Positions 1 to 10,267 of a DNA stretch of 64,000 nt are shown here, piece by piece. The stretch covers positions 561,127-625,126 of the forward strand of contig BGKB01000016.1 of the NCBI GenBank assembly GCA_003116975.1, given 5' to 3'. A program made the position numbers and the translations under genes. The DNA is from Aurantiochytrium sp. KH105. Lineage: Eukaryota > Sar > Bigyra > Thraustochytrida > Thraustochytriidae. Below the pieces are notes generated by a model, which saw only the letters and a list, made by a program, of their open reading frames with translations, searched no databases and was not told where the DNA came from. Numbering within the stretch: position 1 is the stretch's first letter; every line of letters begins with the position of its first letter.

Positions 1-2661
1 TTTCTCAATGACCCAAATCTTGCAGCCGTACCGAGTCCATGTGCCCACCCCACACGCAGGTCCGTCCGCTGGCTCGATCTCGGTCTCCTTGCACGTCAGA
101 GCAAGCGCGTGGCAGATTGGAACCCGGCTCTGGCCAGTATGTTCCTGGCGACCGCTGACGGCATTGGCATCGCCCATCGCGTGCTTGCTTCAACGAGAGA
201 CCCGCGACACGCATTGAGCGCGCTTGCCCATTCGGCTGTCCGCGCTCGCTTTGAAGCTTCGCAGCGCGCCGATATTTTTCAACGCCAGCTTGTCGCTCAG
301 CTCGTTGTCCGCGACCTCCAATCTTGCGCACGCATTGTTTTGCATGTGCAGACCTTCAAAGAGTCCGATGCAGTGTGTATGGCGCTTCTTTGGATCCTTC
401 TCGTTGACCTGGACATGGCCGTTTTCGAGGACAAGGTCGACCGCTTTGCATTTTCAGCTCAAAGGGTCGACGTCAATCAGTCTCGCAGAGTTCACCCGGC
501 TATTTTCATTGGCAAACTCGCACTGCTTCTCTCGTGGACTTCAGGATGCAAAATGACGTGGCGCAATGTGTTATGCGGAGACGACGTTCCCATGTCGCCC
601 TTTGTCGCGGCTTGGCGGCCCTTGCTACAAAGTCTAGCTCTTCAATTCTGGCGCATTACCACTTCACAAAAACCCAATCCCCAGCTGTCTGACTTTTTGC
701 GCTCGCATGGGAGGACGCAGTATCTTCCCGGAGAGGAGATGGTCAAATGCGCCGAAACTGGAGATCAGCGCTTCGTCGAAATAATGGACGTTCTGCTCGG
801 AGGGCCAACTTCTCTTGAAAACGAAAAGAGCCATCACAAATCTCCATCGGCGTCCAAGCTTCAAGTCGACGTTCCCGCTGAGGTTTCGCCCGACCAGGTC
901 GGGGGTAGTCCCATAGCCTCACCATCAACGCCACCCGAATCGCTATCTTTAAGCACCCGCGAACCGTTCGATACTGCAAGTGGATCTGCAAACGATGCAA
1001 GACCACATCAAGGCGACGGCGACCTCGAAAGGAGTCGAACCGTTGACGAAAGTCTATCTATGGAAGAACTGACGCAAGCCTCGCAAGTATCTGACCCAAG
1101 AGAAGAAGAGCATGAGTTGCTTCTTGACGATCTTCGCGTTGACGCAGGCTCGGAAAGCAGCGAAATTGCAAGTATTCGATCGTATCCAACCTCGGCACCC
1201 GAAACCTGTGAAAAAAATGAGAGTGAGAGTAGCCATTCGGATCTTGACCTTTCCGCAAGCGAGAGCGAAAGTCCGAGCGCGGACGATCCCAGCCCTTGGA
1301 TTTTCTCAAGGCATCAAGCTGAGCAAAGGCCTCAGGCTGAGCAAAGTATTTTGCAAGAGGATCGCGCGCGCGCTCTTGCGGACGAGAGAGCCCTCGACAT
1401 ACTCGGACGCTTACGTGACCAGTACGAAGACATGTGTAAGGCTCTTGAGCGCGTGCATTTCAGACAGCGCGACGCAGAGGTTCGGCAGGAGACAAGACTT
1501 CACGATGCACTCGGGGGCTTTGCTGCTCGCCTTGAAGACATTGCAGGTGCACTTGCGGCACGACCAACGACAGAAGAGATACAAGCTTTGACTCAAACAT
1601 TTTCTAACTCGAACATGGGTCTGGGCCAGGGTAAACCTGGAGAAAGCGAAGACAGCGACGAAGAAGTCCACGAAGCTGGGAACGATAAACAGAGCGGAAG
1701 CGACGATGAGCAGAGCATACAGAGCGAAGACGAGCCCACTGCAGCGACAGGAATTGCCGCACGGAGGTTTCTGCTTCGCGTGCGTCGTGCACCTTTGGCC
1801 ACCAGCACGCTTCGAGAACCTGTTGATGACTTGGATGTTGCGCCACGTGATAATATGACATTGAGACCAAGCACGCCACCACGAGCCAAACCACGTCCGC
1901 TGTCTTCTATGCCATCAGAGATTGGGAGTTTGCCGCCTCTCCTCATGCCGCATCCGACGACTACGGAAACGTCAAGGATGCACCAACATCGAATCAAGCA
2001 TGTAAGAAAAGCCACCATGGCAACGCAAACGAGTCAGGAGCTCGCAAGGAGCGCACCGCCAACACCTCCACCTAGTTCTCGTCGAGCATTTTCGTCTGCG
2101 TCGCTAGCCCCTCCAATGGAGCATCGTCCTACAGGATCACCACCACCACCACCTCCGCCTTCCCCGCCGCCGCCGCCGCCGCCGCTGCCAGCGTCAGCGC
2201 CAGTACCTTCAATAGACACTTTGCAGACCAAACGTGAGCAAAGTTCACCTCCATCTCCACCTCTATCTCCTTCTTCTTCTCTTTCTTCTTCTTCTTCTTC
2301 TTCTTCTTCTTTCTCTCGACAACCACAAACACCGGGCACTCAAGACGCTGAAGAAAAGCGTGTTGCAAAAGTCTCCAAGAAATTTGGGAAGTCGCCCTTT
2401 GAGGCCCAGGTTCCCTTCGAGGTCTCTGGCGAGGCAACCTGCCAAACTGCATTGCATGTACCACCCGAGATCTACCTCCACATCAAAGCACATGGGGTCA
2501 ACAGCAAGTTCCAAGGATGGTTAAATCGGACGCCAGCAACGCGAAGTTTTCTTCATGTTGCGCACCTTGACGCGGACTCTGCTTGCATCGCTGGCGCATT
2601 TGACAAGTCTGGTCAAAACTCAGCGCAAACATCCAAGGCACGGTTCAGAGGCATCATCTAA
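1..2661 (+). CDS. Unrecognised Pro/Ser-rich protein, 5' end open at the window edge
   Basis: The frame is open from base 1 to a TAA at 2659-2661, about 886 codons. The apparent start at 109 is a GTG, so the gene either begins outside the window or at the first in-frame ATG, 139. The first ~220 residues look globular and are rich in Leu, Trp and Cys. A long acidic Ser/Glu-rich region follows, then basic Thr/Pro stretches. Around 2140-2220 lies a formin-like proline tract with runs of seven Pro, followed by a Ser run encoded by a (TCT)n microsatellite. The last ~100 residues are more ordered. I recognise no domain; the proline tract could bind profilin or SH3/WW domains but does not identify a formin because no FH2 core is seen. 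It is convergent with the channel gene, with only 60 bases between stop codons. Confidence 0.7.
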   Translation, partial: FLNDPNLAAVPSPCAHPTRRSVRWLDLGLLARQSKRVADWNPALASMFLATADGIGIAHRVLASTRDPRHALSALAHSAVRARFEASQRADIFQRQLVAQLVVRDLQSCARIVLHVQTFKESDAVCMALLWILLVDLDMAVFEDKVDRFAFSAQRVDVNQSRRVHPAIFIGKLALLLSWTSGCKMTWRNVLCGDDVPMSPFVAAWRPLLQSLALQFWRITTSQKPNPQLSDFLRSHGRTQYLPGEEMVKCAETGDQRFVEIMDVLLGGPTSLENEKSHHKSPSASKLQVDVPAEVSPDQVGGSPIASPSTPPESLSLSTREPFDTASGSANDARPHQGDGDLERSRTVDESLSMEELTQASQVSDPREEEHELLLDDLRVDAGSESSEIASIRSYPTSAPETCEKNESESSHSDLDLSASESESPSADDPSPWIFSRHQAEQRPQAEQSILQEDRARALADERALDILGRLRDQYEDMCKALERVHFRQRDAEVRQETRLHDALGGFAARLEDIAGALAARPTTEEIQALTQTFSNSNMGLGQGKPGESEDSDEEVHEAGNDKQSGSDDEQSIQSEDEPTAATGIAARRFLLRVRRAPLATSTLREPVDDLDVAPRDNMTLRPSTPPRAKPRPLSSMPSEIGSLPPLLMPHPTTTETSRMHQHRIKHVRKATMATQTSQELARSAPPTPPPSSRRAFSSASLAPPMEHRPTGSPPPPPPPSPPPPPPPLPASAPVPSIDTLQTKREQSSPPSPPLSPSSSLSSSSSSSSSFSRQPQTPGTQDAEEKRVAKVSKKFGKSPFEAQVPFEVSGEATCQTALHVPPEIYLHIKAHGVNSKFQGWLNRTPATRSFLHVAHLDADSACIAGAFDKSGQNSAQTSKARFRGII
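2269..2312 (+). repeat. (TCT)n microsatellite inside the coding region
   Basis: Near-perfect TTC/TCT repeats encode a polyserine run in the upstream gene. The tract keeps the reading frame and is expected to vary in length between strains. Confidence 0.85.
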
Positions 2662-2721
2662 CAGTCAATAATTGTCGACCTAATTTTCTATCTGTTCGAA
2701 GCAGCGCAGCTTTCTCTTCAC

Positions 2722-5700
2722 TTATTTCGATGAAGAAGTAGCGGCTTTGGTGACGGCGTACTCCCACATACGCACGACCTGCCCGTTTGCTAGAGTTTGC
2801 TTATGTTGAAGAATACCCATATCGCGCCGCAATTCCCTCGCGCGATCCCAGTTCCAGCCGCGATCAATAACAGAATCCTTGATCATGCTCAGCCTCGCCG
2901 GGCCATTGGCCAATGCCTCCCTGATGAGGTTGCGCAAGCGATCGTCTTCAGCCCGAGCCGTTGGCTGGCTCTTGGGCGAAGGCGTCTTGGCGGCGAGCTT
3001 CGGGCTATCGAGGTCTTCGGAAGGGATTTTTAAAATAGGCGGATGGCTTTCGGAAGGCTTGTCTTCTCGGTCTTTTGCTGCCGTTGTTTTAGGAGGCTCT
3101 GCTGCTGGTGCACTCTTGGGTGCAAGTGTACGACTTGTTTGCAATACGATTTCGGCTGCTTCTGGTATACTTTGTGCAGGCTCGGATGAAGACGTAGCAC
3201 CTGGTGTTTGCGCAACATGCGTGAGCTGCTCTAGCACAAGATTGAGCTTGCGCTCAAGCGCTTCAAGTCTTGAGCTCTGTCTTTCCAACGCTCGGTCGCA
3301 ACCAGAGGGACCCGCCTGCAGTGTTGTCGTCGAGGAGGAGTAAAAGGAATCTGATGTGGGAACGGGAGGGCGCGCTGTTCCTGGAGACAACGCTAAGACA
3401 CTCGTCTCATCCATGGTACCTTGCCTCGATTGAAACTGCGCGTTCAGCGCCTCTGAGGTCGTTTTGTCCTCGGATCCAACAATTTGCCCCGGAAATGCAT
3501 TTGATGTCGAGGATCCGGATGAAGTCGAGGATTCAAGGTGCGCTGCATCTGGGAGGATCTTTGCGAGATCCCAATAGGAGATTTCAGCAGCATGCAGATG
3601 AAAGCGGCGCTTATTGTATGCACGCAGACGCATTTCGATCCCTGCCGTGACGAGCTGTTCCCACATCGAGTCGCTTGCCTCGCGTTCCTTGGGATACACA
3701 TCGGTAACAATTGCAATGAGCAGGTTCAGATTGATTGTCGCAAAGAGAATGAAGCACGCTGCGGCAATGATACCCGACCACGACTCGGATCCAATCGTGT
3801 CATACGGATCCCAAGTCTCGATAAAGGGCGTGTAAAAGAGCGAGTAAAAGGTCCCTGGCACCGTGCTCCAAGCCGCCACGCTGCTGCCAAATCCTACGTG
3901 AAAGGTGAAACTGAGCAGAAAGCAGGCCGCAGCAACCACGACCAGGTAGATGCGGACAGCTAGATTTCCAAACGTATTGATCAGCGCTACGACTACGGGT
4001 CCGATGTTGGGAATGGCTCGCGCAGACTGAAGCAAGGGGATGATGCTAAGGAAAAAGAGAGCCGCCACCGTCCTGCGCTCCATCTGCAAGACTCTGAGAT
4101 GCGGGTGCCACGACACAAAATCGTCCCGGCCGAGGCTTTCCTTGAGATTCCGCGTGTTATTGAAGGCCACGAGATCGACGGCAAGCACTCCAATGAGCAG
4201 ACAAACGGCAATGACAAGCAGAGCGGGAGTCTTGCGCGTCCGGTACTTTTTGAACCGTGCCAGCAGTAGAAGCAACACGCTCACCATGGCTAAGAGCGTG
4301 ACTTGAAATGCGCGCGACGGCGGGAAGCGACCATAGTCAATGCGAAACTCGTTGACGGAAACGCTCACCGTCGAACTACCAAAGTACGATGTGGAGATGC
4401 CGATATCGATAATGCCGTGCAAGTTGTGCAGGGGATTGTGCACGTTCATTTCCAATACGAAATTTTCGAGACCATCCGTGTCAGTGAGTTGGGCGCGCTC
4501 TTGGAGCGCAAGCTTCATGGCTGGGATGGGCCGCTGAGGAATGAGGGCCGAGGTGACATTGCTCGGGATCGACTTTATATCGACCTTGCTAACCTGCGTC
4601 CACGAGAGGTGACTGCTCAGCACAAAATTCACGGTTTGCTGCGTGCGAATGGCACCAATGACACGGTTGAACTCAAGAATTGAAAGTCCCTCCTCGTTTG
4701 TAAAGCGCAGCATCTTTGGAAACTCTTCGATGATCCAGTCCTGCATGCTTGAAAACGAGTCGACGTTCTTGAGACTGTTGCGGAGCTCGCTGACGACGCT
4801 GACGCGCCAGGCGCGCTCTGAGGCGACGTCATAGTCTGGAGCGAGTGGGACCATCATGGCAAAAACAATGAGCAGGGCCATGAGGACCGTGGTTTCGCGA
4901 AAGAAATGCCAGGTGGCGTGCTGGTTGCGCCAGCGACGCACCGGAAGCGCACGGTTGAGCATGTCGATCATTCTCGTCGAGTCCGAAAAACGCGCTTCGA
5001 GGTCTCTGAGTATGAGTTGAAGTTCGCGCAGGCTCTTACCTGCCAGAACTTCGGGAAGGCAGCGCTCGAAACTGTGCGTCTGTTGCGTGACCACGGGTTT
5101 GGGTGCGGCGACCTCTTCGATACCACGCGTGGACTTCCGATGGTACGCCCTTGAAAGGCCTGCAGCTCGAAATGTCCAGGCAAAGGTCCGGTCCTGGATT
5201 TCTGCGCACACACACTGGACATCGTCGCCAATGCGAATATGTTGAGCGAGAGCTCGGTAGTAGGAAGAGTACGTCACGTCATGCAGCTCTGGATCTTCTT
5301 CCAGAATCGGGTTGGCGGCGAGTCGGATGAGCGTCTCGACGGTGCCAAGTTGACCGCTTTGAACTGCAAGCGAGAGAGGCGAGTACTTGGAGAGCCTCGG
5401 GCCATTGAAACGCCGATCCGTCTCGCCGCGGCCCAAGGGGAACACCGAAGCTTTAGGAAGTCTTGGCGCCAAGACACCCCAGCCTTGTCGCGCTTTGTTT
5501 GGTGAGTCTCCTTCATTTTCACCATCGTTGCCCTTGTCGAAAAGATCGACACCGTCTTGCGTTCCAGTTAGCGCATTTGGCGACTCGATTGGGCGGAGGA
5601 ATTCTTGGGAACTGCGTGTAAGCTTATAGGAAGACTCATCACTGCCTTGAGGAGGCTCACTCGTATCTTGGCTCGACTGTTCCAAAATCTTCTTTGTCAA

Positions 5701-8700
5701 ACCCAGAGAGGCGACGCCGTTGAGGTTGAGATTGACGACCTCGTCAGCCTGGTAAAGCTGCTGCAAATGTTTCACCAAGTACTCGCATGCATCGGAGTGG
5801 CCTCTGGCCGCAGCGTGGTGTACAGCTGTGAAACCGAGATGGTCCGGTATGAGCACATTCACGTCGACCTCCGACTCGACGAGGAGCTTGAGCATCTCCA
5901 CGTTGCCAACATAGGCGGCGAATGCGAGGGCGGTGAAGCCGTTGTGGTCCTGAACGTTTGCATCCACATGGAGCGCCAGCAAGTGACGCGCAGTGGCATA
6001 ATGACCCCCTAGCACAGCGATGGAGAGTCCAGAGCGGCCCTGGCGATCGGTCGCGTTGAGGTCAGCGCCGTCGTACTGGGCGGAGTGAGAGAGGATAATG
6101 TTGATTGAGTCAAGGTGTCCACGTCTCACCGCGGCCAAGAGGTACGAGCTTAGGAGTTGCACACGCATCTCGTCGACGTTGTGGTATGCGATTCGCTCAC
6201 AGGTCATGTCGACACTGGCGCGCTCCGCTCGCTGTTGCGTTCGGCGCAGGGTGTTTGCAGTTGCAACCTCGCTGAGAGGTTCAATGTGCCACCCGAGCGA
6301 CATGATTGATTTGATGGTCTGCTCGACGCCCTCGCGAAGTGCGTTGCGTTCATCCTCGTGTAGTTGGATGTATGGTACGAGGGATGGGTTGAGCTTAAGG
6401 TTCCGAGCAATGTTGCGTTGGGGCGCGTAGCGCCACCCCTGATTGATCTTCTCGCGTGCCCAAACCTCGTGCGAGTTCACTGAGATGCAGCGAATAAGGT
6501 CTTCGAGGTGTTTGGAAAGCGTATCTGGCGCTTTTGTCGTGTCGATGGGGGCGCAACCCGGCTTTGACTCGTCCCATTGCTCCTCGGCATACTTTAACGA
6601 GTCCTGCCTGCTCCGCGAGGTGAGCACATTGGACGGCGAAGTCTTGGACTGGCTGGCGAGCTGCGTCTCGGAGGGCGACTCGAGACGGAATCCGAGGAGG
6701 ATGATGAGCTTGACCGTCTCTTGGCACATGTGCGTATTGTACTTTGCATCCTCTGGGGCGAGATTCTCAAAGGGCACCAAGGCCGGGTGCAGCTTGCGCG
6801 CATCATCGCGAGTGCGGCTGTACTGCCAGCCTTGCTCGAGCTTGATCTTGCACCAGACATTGTGCATGTTCCGTGCGAGCCGACGGGCCAATGACTCGGT
6901 GGAAGCGCTGAGCCTGACGATGCTTGTGTCGAGGGGGGTCGGGTCGAACGCCATTGCAGCACGCTCACGCGGGTCAATCGATGTAGACGCGTGGCAAGCC
7001 CAGCGGTTACGACTGCTGCATCCGCACAACGCGAGGCCGAATCCCTTGGGTGTAATTGACTGCGCGCATGACGCATGGCAGCGCTCCCTGCACACGAGAC
7101 AGACGTCGATATTGCACGAGGCGCAATGATACACGAACTGCAGGACGGGCTTGAAGTCAGAGCATCGAGATGTACATACCTCTGGAGCCTCGATGCGCTT
7201 TGTGAGCGAGACTAGAGCATGGTCGATTCGAATTTCGTTTTCCATCGGAAATGCGAGGATGTTTTCGCACGCCTCGACATCTCCCATGAGCACGAGACGA
7301 TGCAAAAGCTCTTGCATGTAGCCGCGATTTGCAGAAGCGTGGCATCCGATGCGCAAGAGCATGCGCGCGGTCTCAAGATGACCATGTTGAATCGCAAGAT
7401 CGAGTTCTGTCTTGCGCTGCTCGCGCACTGTCCTGGCGAGCGGGGCGTTCACGGTAAGATTGACCTTGATAATATCTGCCAAACGATCGAATGGATGTTC
7501 ACCGTCCTTGGAGAGCTCCACGAGCGTACGGATAACCTCGAACTTGCCGTTTGCTGCTGCAAGGTGTAAAAAGGTGAATGCGCCCTGCGTGAGGGCGTTC
7601 ACGGGCAACGCAGACAAATAACTAGCGTTGCCTAATAGAGTAGGCCAGGAAAGGTGGGCAAAGGCGCCACTGCGAGCAGAATAGTGGAGGGCATTCCAAC
7701 CGCCATTGTCAGAGGCCTCGAGGAGACTAATGCGCGAATGCAGCGGAATTCTTTCGAACAAGAGCCTTGAGACGCGATTGTGAGACTCGGTTTCTTGCGA
7801 GAGGGAAAGCATGATGGCGGATCGCCCACAGGCGTCGATGCAGCGAATGTGATCTTCGGAGTCGTCGACCTCGAGAAGAAGATCCACGACTTCTGCGTCG
7901 CCGTTCTCGCTGGCAATCATGAGTGCTGTCTGCTGATGCGGCGCAAAGCGCTGCATGGGAATCTTGGCACGCAATTTCGGAGAGACGGCCAAGAGACGCT
8001 TCGTAACTTCGACTCTTGCTTCTCGCGGCGCGAATAGGAGGGCCAAGGCTAGAGGCGTGAAGCCGTTGTTGTCAAGGCACGTTGGATCAATTTCGGGTCG
8101 CGCAGCGCACAAGGTGTCGATCGCTCCAACGTTGCCCGACCAGCAGCAGGCGTGGAGGACTGTGCGGCCACACAGAGATGATGGGGCGTTTATGTCCGGC
8201 AGCTCGGCAAGTCGTTTTGCGGTGAGCAAGGATCCCGAAGAGCCGGCGAGCATGAGAACACTCTCATCGAGAAGACTAATGGCCAGCTCGGAGTTCGCTC
8301 TCGTCCCGTCAAAACTAAAGTTTCGGGGTGCCCCAGGGCTTGGCTTGGGTGAACTCATGGGCGAAGGTGGCGGCGCAAACGAGGCGATGATGTCGTCAAC
8401 GTGGCTATAGCGAACGTGGTACTGTGAGTTGTGAGAGTCTTCTGTACCGATTGGGCGACTCAAAGAGGTCGCATTTTGGACGCAGGCATCGGTGACGATG
8501 TGGATGCGTGCTTTGTCGAGGAAGCTGCATGCGTCCATGGCTGTGAATCTCACGGCGTCGGAGTCTCCACAAATGTAGAGCTCGTCAATGGCCTTGGCGT
8601 GGAGTATTTTATAGAGGGATGTAAGCTTTTCTGATCCAGCGTCCTTGAAGGCCGAGTAGGCGTCGCGGCGTGGGTCGGTGCCGGTAAAGACAATGTGGTT

Positions 8701-9069
8701 GGACACCTCGAGACGCAAGGGGGTCACCCCAAAGGTGCCCGCGACGCACTCCTCATTGCGCAGGCGCTGCGTGTCGCCAAGCTCGAACAAGTAGCGTACT
8801 TCGCCGATGTCCGCGCCAGGGTGGTTTTGCACAAACGAGCAGTGCCGTGCGGGGTGCCATCGTAGAACAACAAAGGTCGAGGGAAAGTAGACGGAGTCCT
8901 GGAGTCTGTCAAGCCTGGAGAGCGCCTGCTCCCTGTTGGTGGCGTGAGCGACGACGTCCTCTTGCGCGTGAACGATGACCAGCGCGCTGCGGTCTCTTGC
9001 GCGGAACATTTTCGAGACCTTGGCAGGCCCTTCCGCCAAGGGAATATGTTTCAGATTCGGGGCGGCCAT
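2722..9069 (-). CDS. Pseudo-nicotinamidase / ankyrin / UBR-like finger / tandem RyR / polycystin-type TRP channel
   Basis: Single-exon gene of 2115 residues. The open frame runs up to 9177, but its first codon there is GTG; the first ATG, 9069, sits in a strong GCCATGG context. Domains in order: isochorismatase/nicotinamidase-like fold (~28-199) with WHPARHCSF, CVAGTFG, GTDPRRDAYSAF and YICGDSDAVRFTA; ankyrin repeats (~299-605); Cys/His cluster resembling a UBR box (~632-695); two RyR domains (~735-800 and ~865-930); more ankyrin repeats (~975-1115, ~1226-1259); helix S1 (~1390), a ~175-residue extracellular loop, S2-S5, pore (~1732-1759) and S6 (~1763-1789) as in polycystins and mucolipins; a short coiled coil (~1924-1954). 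In the first domain the family's catalytic Asp, Lys and Cys are not conserved (His34, Thr129, Cys lost), so it should bind rather than hydrolyse. Likely a cation channel gated by a small ligand; the ligand is inferred. Confidence 0.85.
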   Translation of the reverse strand: MAAPNLKHIPLAEGPAKVSKMFRARDRSALVIVHAQEDVVAHATNREQALSRLDRLQDSVYFPSTFVVLRWHPARHCSFVQNHPGADIGEVRYLFELGDTQRLRNEECVAGTFGVTPLRLEVSNHIVFTGTDPRRDAYSAFKDAGSEKLTSLYKILHAKAIDELYICGDSDAVRFTAMDACSFLDKARIHIVTDACVQNATSLSRPIGTEDSHNSQYHVRYSHVDDIIASFAPPPSPMSSPKPSPGAPRNFSFDGTRANSELAISLLDESVLMLAGSSGSLLTAKRLAELPDINAPSSLCGRTVLHACCWSGNVGAIDTLCAARPEIDPTCLDNNGFTPLALALLFAPREARVEVTKRLLAVSPKLRAKIPMQRFAPHQQTALMIASENGDAEVVDLLLEVDDSEDHIRCIDACGRSAIMLSLSQETESHNRVSRLLFERIPLHSRISLLEASDNGGWNALHYSARSGAFAHLSWPTLLGNASYLSALPVNALTQGAFTFLHLAAANGKFEVIRTLVELSKDGEHPFDRLADIIKVNLTVNAPLARTVREQRKTELDLAIQHGHLETARMLLRIGCHASANRGYMQELLHRLVLMGDVEACENILAFPMENEIRIDHALVSLTKRIEAPEVCTSRCSDFKPVLQFVYHCASCNIDVCLVCRERCHASCAQSITPKGFGLALCGCSSRNRWACHASTSIDPRERAAMAFDPTPLDTSIVRLSASTESLARRLARNMHNVWCKIKLEQGWQYSRTRDDARKLHPALVPFENLAPEDAKYNTHMCQETVKLIILLGFRLESPSETQLASQSKTSPSNVLTSRSRQDSLKYAEEQWDESKPGCAPIDTTKAPDTLSKHLEDLIRCISVNSHEVWAREKINQGWRYAPQRNIARNLKLNPSLVPYIQLHEDERNALREGVEQTIKSIMSLGWHIEPLSEVATANTLRRTQQRAERASVDMTCERIAYHNVDEMRVQLLSSYLLAAVRRGHLDSINIILSHSAQYDGADLNATDRQGRSGLSIAVLGGHYATARHLLALHVDANVQDHNGFTALAFAAYVGNVEMLKLLVESEVDVNVLIPDHLGFTAVHHAAARGHSDACEYLVKHLQQLYQADEVVNLNLNGVASLGLTKKILEQSSQDTSEPPQGSDESSYKLTRSSQEFLRPIESPNALTGTQDGVDLFDKGNDGENEGDSPNKARQGWGVLAPRLPKASVFPLGRGETDRRFNGPRLSKYSPLSLAVQSGQLGTVETLIRLAANPILEEDPELHDVTYSSYYRALAQHIRIGDDVQCVCAEIQDRTFAWTFRAAGLSRAYHRKSTRGIEEVAAPKPVVTQQTHSFERCLPEVLAGKSLRELQLILRDLEARFSDSTRMIDMLNRALPVRRWRNQHATWHFFRETTVLMALLIVFAMMVPLAPDYDVASERAWRVSVVSELRNSLKNVDSFSSMQDWIIEEFPKMLRFTNEEGLSILEFNRVIGAIRTQQTVNFVLSSHLSWTQVSKVDIKSIPSNVTSALIPQRPIPAMKLALQERAQLTDTDGLENFVLEMNVHNPLHNLHGIIDIGISTSYFGSSTVSVSVNEFRIDYGRFPPSRAFQVTLLAMVSVLLLLLARFKKYRTRKTPALLVIAVCLLIGVLAVDLVAFNNTRNLKESLGRDDFVSWHPHLRVLQMERRTVAALFFLSIIPLLQSARAIPNIGPVVVALINTFGNLAVRIYLVVVAAACFLLSFTFHVGFGSSVAAWSTVPGTFYSLFYTPFIETWDPYDTIGSESWSGIIAAACFILFATINLNLLIAIVTDVYPKEREASDSMWEQLVTAGIEMRLRAYNKRRFHLHAAEISYWDLAKILPDAAHLESSTSSGSSTSNAFPGQIVGSEDKTTSEALNAQFQSRQGTMDETSVLALSPGTARPPVPTSDSFYSSSTTTLQAGPSGCDRALERQSSRLEALERKLNLVLEQLTHVAQTPGATSSSEPAQSIPEAAEIVLQTSRTLAPKSAPAAEPPKTTAAKDREDKPSESHPPILKIPSEDLDSPKLAAKTPSPKSQPTARAEDDRLRNLIREALANGPARLSMIKDSVIDRGWNWDRARELRRDMGILQHKQTLANGQVVRMWEYAVTKAATSSSK

Positions 9070-10267
9070 GGCGGGAAAACGTTCGGTCAGCGGTGCCCAA
9101 GTGGCTCTGTGCCTGTGCACCAAGCTGGCTGGCCGTGCTTTGTCTCTCCCTTTGTCTCTCTCTCTCCCTCTCTCCACCTTGGGGCCAGCCCAGCGCGCAC
9201 GCGAGGGCCAAGGACAAATGTATGGGGCGTCGAGCAGACATGGTCACCGCTGACTCGTGGCGAGCCGTTACGAATAGCCCACTTCTATTGCATTGGGTCT
9301 TTTCCGCATATTCGCTTCGAGGATGACGTCACTATTATGCGGCCAATGCGTTCACTCATTATCCACGGATGCAGCTGCGCATCGCTCCGTTTGCGTGGCC
9401 GCGTGCATGCCAGGGCGCTCACACGTGCGATGCCAAGTCCTCGACCGGCCGCGGCTTGAAAGAAAAGTCTATCCGCGTCTTGCGGTATACTATGCTTAGA
9501 TCGTCAAAGATGCGAACCTCCGGCCGACTGCCGCCCGACTAATGCCCCTCGGTCCAGCCCGAGGCTCCTTCCCGTGCTCGGGCTTCCCGCCGTCGACCGC
9601 ATGATTCACAAAGTCCTTTTGGCTCTGCAAAGTCCTTTTGGTTGTGCAGGTCCAAGATGGAGAAGTAAGTTCTTGACGGCCGCGACGGTGGGCCAAGGAC
9701 GGCGAGGGAGGCGACAGCGAAGTCATGGGGTGTGCGTGTGCGCAGTACTAGAAGGGGCTTTTTGGCTTGCTTTTTTGCTTTTTCGCTTTCTTGCTGGCTT
9801 GCTCTCGGGGAGGTGCCGGTGTTAGGCGAAGCCTCGATCCCGGATTCCTCGTCTGCTCCGAGGCCTCACGACGCTCTGCCCGAGCAGCGAGGTCGCAGCT
9901 GTCGCTGCTGTTGCGCGGCAGCTTGAGCTCGCGAGGAGGGGTCCGCAGCCTGTTCTCGCGGGAGTCCGCTGGAGCGCCTTGGACGCCAGCAGCCAGCTGG
10001 CGAGGCTGCTGCTTGCGCTTCTTCTGTTGGAGTGCAAGAGAGAGAGAGAGAGAGTGAGAGTGTGCGTTGATGCGCGTGGAAAAAGATTGTCGGGGCGATG
10101 ATGAAGACGCGGCAGCAAATCCCGATCAGCTGCGCGCAGCAGGGCGGCGAGAGCAGGAGGCAGAGCGCGGATCGCGGCAGCGGCGGAGCAGGCGGAGCGG
10201 AGGAGGAAAGCGACGGAGGGAGCGAGCGAGCAGAGCGAGCGAGCAAGCAGCAAGCTAGCAAGGCACG
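9070..10267. other. Divergent intergenic region (channel gene / phosphoglucomutase)
   Basis: About 1.2 kb between two divergent starts, so it should hold both promoters and leaders. Visible features are a CT/GA-rich stretch just upstream of the channel ATG (9139-9180), a (GA)n run near 10030-10050, and purine-rich AGCGAGCGAGC repeats just before the phosphoglucomutase start. No further gene is supported; a long antisense frame beginning here is a shadow of phosphoglucomutase. Confidence 0.6.

Noticed and set aside
9070-9177. 36-residue N-terminal extension of the channel
   Set aside because: Begins with GTG and is Arg/Glu/Lys repeats from a CT/GA microsatellite; the ATG at 9069 has a strong start context.
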